A stretch of 9,043 bases of DNA from an uncultured Rickettsiales bacterium (GTDB lineage Bacteria > Pseudomonadota > Alphaproteobacteria > Rickettsiales > UBA998): NCBI GenBank assembly GCA_937982385.1, contig CALJMC010000029.1:1-9043 (forward strand). The letters are read 5' to 3'. The notes below the pieces were generated by a model. The model was given only the letters and a program-made list of their open reading frames with translations. It did no database searches and was not told the DNA's origin. Below are positions 6,522 through 9,043 of the stretch, in pieces (the stretch's first letter is position 1; each line of letters starts with the position of its first letter). Position numbers and translations under genes: made by a program.

Positions 6522-6535
6522 CTTAATGTAAGACG

Positions 6536-6952
6536 ATGTTTTTTAACAAAGCAAAACTCTATAGTGTGCATATCAATCCTGAGCATGAGGAGCCGTTCGA
6601 AACGGCTGAATTCGTGCAAGAAGGCTTTAATATCTATGCGTTCATTTTTACAGGACTGTGGATGCTGTATCATAAAATATGGGCGTCTGGCATCGTAATT
6701 ATTTTGCTGATGGGATTGATTGCTGCGCTGGGTGCATCATTTAGTTTTAATCCGATGAGTGTGTTGGTGCTGCGTGTTGGGTTGCAAATTATGATTGGCT
6801 TAGAAGCAAATGATTTGCGTCGTCGTTATTTGTCGGAACGTGGGTTTATCGTTTCTGACATTGTTACGGGTACTACCCTGCTGGATGCACAACAGCGCTA
6901 TTTTGATCGTCAGTTTGATCCATCGCGCCAAGTGCTCGCACGGATGGCATAA
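6536..6952 (+). CDS. DUF2628 family small inner-membrane protein
   Basis: A 138-residue protein of unknown function. The N-terminal part (YSVHINPEHEEPFETAEFVQEGFNIYAFIFTGLWMLYHKIW in outline, residues 9-49) shows the DUF2628 pattern: an acidic lead-in, then a Gly-Phe, aromatic-rich segment with a Phe-x-x-x-Leu-Trp-x-Leu-x-x-Lys/Arg-x-Trp core. Hydrophobic stretches at about 33-45, 50-68 and 74-90 suggest two or three membrane passes, followed by a charged cytoplasmic-looking tail rich in Arg and Asp. Genes of this family commonly sit between hisB and hisH in Alphaproteobacteria, so the location is expected even though no role in the pathway is known. The stop is 3 bp before the hisH ATG, indicating tight coupling. 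The ribosome binding site is weak. Confidence 0.85.
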   Translation: MFFNKAKLYSVHINPEHEEPFETAEFVQEGFNIYAFIFTGLWMLYHKIWASGIVIILLMGLIAALGASFSFNPMSVLVLRVGLQIMIGLEANDLRRRYLSERGFIVSDIVTGTTLLDAQQRYFDRQFDPSRQVLARMA

Positions 6953-6955
6953 TTC

Positions 6956-7594
6956 ATGAAGATTGTGATTATAGATTATGATTCGGGGAATTTGCATTCT
7001 GCTGCAGCCGCTTTTAATCGTGTGGTGAACACAAACTTTCCTAGTGCGCAAGTGTTGGTGAGCAGTGAAGCTGCCGCGCTTGATGATGCTACGCATATTG
7101 TGTTGCCAGGTGTTGGCGCGTTTGCAGACTGTATCGCAGGGCTGAATGCAGTGAGTGGGATGCGTGAGGCGATGGAGCGTCGCGTATTGGAAGATAAAGT
7201 CCCCTTCCTCGGGATATGTGTGGGGATGCAAATGCTGCTAGAGCGTGGCCACGAGCATGGTGTACATGATGGGCTGGGTTGGATTAAGGGCGAAGTAAAA
7301 CCATTGAAGCCTGCGGATAAAACTCTCAAAATTCCACATATGGGATGGAACGAGATTACGCCGGCTGCGGGTGCAACATTGTTCCATAATGTATCACCGG
7401 GAGAGCATGCCTATTTCGTGCATAGTTACCATGCTGCATGTGCGAATAGCGCTGATGTAATGGCGACTGTGGAGTATGGCGGTGCAGTGGTGGCAGCCAT
7501 CGGACGTGATAATATTATGGGTACACAGTTCCACCCGGAGAAAAGTCAGCATGTGGGTGAAAAAGTGCTGTCCAATTTTTTAAAGATGCAATAA
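6956..7594 (+). CDS. hisH: Imidazole glycerol phosphate synthase, glutamine amidotransferase subunit
   Basis: HisH is a class I glutamine amidotransferase. It hydrolyses glutamine and passes ammonia to HisF, which turns PRFAR into imidazoleglycerol phosphate and AICAR. The 212-residue product has the usual length. The catalytic triad is visible: C88 in LGICVGMQMLL, H193 and E195 in QFHPEKS. Other conserved parts are the N-terminal IDYDSGNLHS (6-15), the LPGVGAF oxyanion-region motif (50-56), PHMGWN (127-132) and YFVHSY (153-158). It starts 3 bp after the DUF2628 gene, with GGATGG 8 bases upstream as a modest ribosome binding site. Its partner gene hisF is not in the window and would be expected after hisA. 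Confidence 0.98.
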   Translation: MKIVIIDYDSGNLHSAAAAFNRVVNTNFPSAQVLVSSEAAALDDATHIVLPGVGAFADCIAGLNAVSGMREAMERRVLEDKVPFLGICVGMQMLLERGHEHGVHDGLGWIKGEVKPLKPADKTLKIPHMGWNEITPAAGATLFHNVSPGEHAYFVHSYHAACANSADVMATVEYGGAVVAAIGRDNIMGTQFHPEKSQHVGEKVLSNFLKMQ

Positions 7595-7629
7595 AACGCG
7601 CGACAGATGATGAAGAGAGAAGGTGTTAC

Positions 7630-8163
7630 ATGGCAATAGAAGTACGCAGAGTTGATGAGTTTAATCGCGCTGATTTAGGTGATATTTGCCAAGGTACAGC
7701 AGATGCAATTGAAGATGGTATCGGCTTTAATTGGATAACACCGCCCGTCCCTGAAGTGTTGGAAGCCTACTGGAACGGCGTGTTGGTCGTGCCTCAGCGT
7801 GTGCTCTTTTGCGGCTGGCTCGATGGTACGTTAGCTGCAACCATTCAACTGATAAAACCCGCTGCGAGCAAGGAAACATCAGCATTTGCAGCACATTTGG
7901 ATGCGCATTTTGTCGCCCCCTGGGCGCGTGGTCATGGTTTGGCGAAAGCGGTGTTGCAAGCAGCAGAGCGCGAAGCAGCTGTGCAGGGTTTTACCGTGCT
8001 GCGCTTGCATGTCCGCGAGACGCAGGATGCTGCGATTAAGCTCTATCAAGAAAATGGCTATATCCGTTGGGGCATTTTGCCTTATGAAGAATTTGTCGGT
8101 GGGCGCATGATGGCGGGTCATCATTTTTATAAACGCATTGAAGCGGCATCGAATGTTGAGTAA
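7630..8163 (+). CDS. GNAT family N-acetyltransferase
   Basis: A 177-residue member of the GCN5-related N-acetyltransferase superfamily, transferring an acyl group from acyl-CoA to an unknown acceptor. The acetyl-CoA-binding motif A is ARGHGLAKAVLQAAE (99-113), fitting R/Q-x-x-G-x-G/A. It is followed by the beta-strand LRLHVRE and the characteristic AAIKLYQENGYIRWG (135-148), equivalent to the usual A-x-x-LY-x-x-x-GF motif. The N-terminal half (TADAIEDGIGFNW and PEVLEAYWNGV) is probably the acceptor side. A strong Shine-Dalgarno AGAGAAGG ends 6 bases before the ATG. The gene lies 35 bp after hisH and 142 bp before hisA. Unassigned genes at the hisB-hisH and hisH-hisA junctions are, from memory, also found in other alphaproteobacterial his operons such as that of Azospirillum. 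A histidine-related role is unproven. Confidence 0.9.
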   Translation: MAIEVRRVDEFNRADLGDICQGTADAIEDGIGFNWITPPVPEVLEAYWNGVLVVPQRVLFCGWLDGTLAATIQLIKPAASKETSAFAAHLDAHFVAPWARGHGLAKAVLQAAEREAAVQGFTVLRLHVRETQDAAIKLYQENGYIRWGILPYEEFVGGRMMAGHHFYKRIEAASNVE

Positions 8164-8182
8164 ATGTGTGAAGCGTGAAATA

Positions 8183-8203
8183 GTGCAAACAGGACGTTTG
8201 CAC
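8183..8203. repeat. Perfect 8-bp inverted repeat upstream of hisA
   Basis: GTGCAAAC (8183-8190) and GTTTGCAC (8196-8203) are exact inverse complements separated by AGGAC. As RNA this forms a stable hairpin with a 5-base loop. It is not followed by a T run, so it is not a standard intrinsic terminator. It could be an operator palindrome, an RNA-processing or stability hairpin, or part of a dispersed repeat. Confidence 0.65.
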
Positions 8204-8212
8204 GATCCGTCA

Positions 8213-8234
8213 GCGTGTCGTGTCGAAGACGCGC
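8213..8234 (+). other. Possible second RNA stem in the GNAT-hisA gap
   Basis: GCGTGTC (8213-8219) can pair with GACGCGC (8228-8234) across an 8-base loop, as six Watson-Crick pairs and one G-U pair, followed by only TTT. Competing pairings exist with nearby TCGTG/CACGA segments. Together with the preceding palindrome this suggests a structured leader before hisA. It is too weak to be called a terminator. Confidence 0.35.
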
Positions 8235-8292
8235 TTTCAGCACGATAGCGACAGCGGAAGAACGCACAGTATGTGAGGCTCTGAAGCAAAAG

Positions 8293-8298
8293 TAAGGA
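8293..8298 (+). promoter_or_regulatory. Ribosome binding site of hisA
   Basis: TAAGGA lies 7 bases before the hisA ATG at 8306 in an A-rich stretch. It is a good Shine-Dalgarno sequence and shows that hisA is translated independently of the GNAT gene. Confidence 0.6.
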
Positions 8299-8305
8299 AA
8301 AAAGA

Positions 8306-9031
8306 ATGAATATATATCCAGCGATCGATTTAAAAGATGGTGAATGTGTGCGTTTGTTGCGTGGTGAGATGGATAAGGCCACCGTGTTTAATGGTGACCC
8401 CGCAGCGCAGGCAAAGTCATTTCAAGATGCAGGTTTCAATTGGCTGCATATTGTCGATTTGAATGGTGCCTTTGCGGGTAAGCCTGTGAATGAATCGGCT
8501 GTGAAATCTATCTTAGAGGCAATTGATATGCCCGCGCAGCTTGGCGGTGGTATCCGCACGCTGGAACAAGTGGCGGAGTGGATTGAAGCGGGCATTGCTC
8601 GCGTGATTTTGGGAACGATTGCCTTGCGTGATCCTGATATTGTGCGCCATGCATGTCGTTTGTTTCCGGGTAAGATTGCGGTAGGAATTGATGCCAAAGC
8701 TGGCATGGTCGCGGTTGAGGGATGGGCGGAAACGTCTACGATGAAAGCCACAGACTTGGCGCTAAAGTTTGAAGATGCAGGCGTTTCAGCAATTATCTAT
8801 ACTGACATTGCACGTGATGGTGCGATGCAAGGTCCGAACCTAGAAGAGACTCTGGCGCTTGCTGAGGCGATTAGTACGCCCGTGATTTTATCGGGTGGCG
8901 TATCACAATTTTCTGATTTGCAAGAAATAGCCAAACATACAGGCAATGGCATCGACGGTGCAATTGTGGGGCGTGCGCTCTATGATGGCGCCATTGACGC
9001 AGTGCAAGCTGTAGAATTATTGGCAATGTAA
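8306..9031 (+). CDS. hisA: Phosphoribosyl-formimino-AICAR-ribotide isomerase (ProFAR isomerase)
   Basis: HisA is the (beta-alpha)8-barrel isomerase that converts ProFAR to PRFAR, the substrate of the HisH/HisF synthase. The 241-residue product has full length. The catalytic aspartates are visible: D8 in YPAIDLKDG and D129 in VGIDAKAG. Phosphate-binding loops are LGGGIRT (79-85) and SGGVS (196-200), and the half-barrel repeat shows again in TDIARDGAMQGPN (166-178). It ends in TAA with 12 bases left in the window, where hisF would be expected next. It follows a 142-bp gap with possible RNA structure, so its expression may be adjusted separately from hisH despite being in the same cluster. Confidence 0.98.
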   Translation: MNIYPAIDLKDGECVRLLRGEMDKATVFNGDPAAQAKSFQDAGFNWLHIVDLNGAFAGKPVNESAVKSILEAIDMPAQLGGGIRTLEQVAEWIEAGIARVILGTIALRDPDIVRHACRLFPGKIAVGIDAKAGMVAVEGWAETSTMKATDLALKFEDAGVSAIIYTDIARDGAMQGPNLEETLALAEAISTPVILSGGVSQFSDLQEIAKHTGNGIDGAIVGRALYDGAIDAVQAVELLAM

Positions 9032-9043
9032 GCGCCATCCTCT

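Noticed and set aside
8183..8203. Intrinsic terminator between the GNAT gene and hisA
   Set aside because: The hairpin is good, but the following bases are GATCCGTCAG with no T run, so it does not meet the form of a rho-independent terminator.
7879..8382. 167-codon minus-strand frame spanning the end of the GNAT gene, the gap and the start of hisA
   Set aside because: Both ends are antisense to well-supported genes and the product is low in recognisable features. The gap is better viewed as non-coding.

Overview
The window looks like a chromosomal segment of a moderate-GC alphaproteobacterium. The main reason is the layout: the heat-shock protease genes hslV and hslU point left and diverge from a histidine operon (hisB, DUF2628 gene, hisH, hisA) pointing right. 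This arrangement is typical of Alphaproteobacteria. HslV also has the short N-terminal extension before its catalytic threonine that is common in that class. The lineage cannot be narrowed from sequence reading alone. All ten genes are intact, and no RNA gene, insertion sequence, CRISPR array or origin was seen.

Left arm, minus strand, in transcription order: a small cysteine-rich lipoprotein gene (4016-3744), hslV (3722-3165), two tandem paralogous genes for secreted proteins (3160-2282 and 2266-1424), then hslU (1344-37). The first four are closely spaced (21, 4 and 15 bp). hslU follows after a 78-79 bp gap that holds an exact match to the alphaproteobacterial RpoH (sigma-32) consensus. A second, imperfect RpoH-like site lies upstream of the lipoprotein gene. 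The two secreted proteins therefore separate the peptidase gene from its ATPase gene, and both look placed under heat-shock control. Each has a signal peptide, one four-cysteine module with the spacing of the GLG1/FGFR cysteine-rich repeat, and five degenerate repeats of about 30 residues that resemble a beta-hairpin solenoid.

Right arm, plus strand: hisB (imidazoleglycerol-phosphate dehydratase), a divergent aldehyde dehydrogenase overlapping the hisB stop, a DUF2628 membrane protein, hisH (glutaminase subunit of IGP synthase), a GNAT acetyltransferase and hisA (ProFAR isomerase). hisF would be expected just beyond the right edge. The 142 bp between the GNAT gene and hisA hold a perfect 8-bp inverted repeat and a second possible stem, but no U-tract terminator.

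HisA supplies PRFAR to the HisH/HisF synthase, whose product IGP is dehydrated by HisB. The aldehyde dehydrogenase, DUF2628 and GNAT proteins have no assigned step in the pathway. The most unusual elements are the tandem secreted paralogs splitting hslVU, the repetitive cysteine-pair lipoprotein ahead of hslV, and the translationally coupled aldehyde dehydrogenase.
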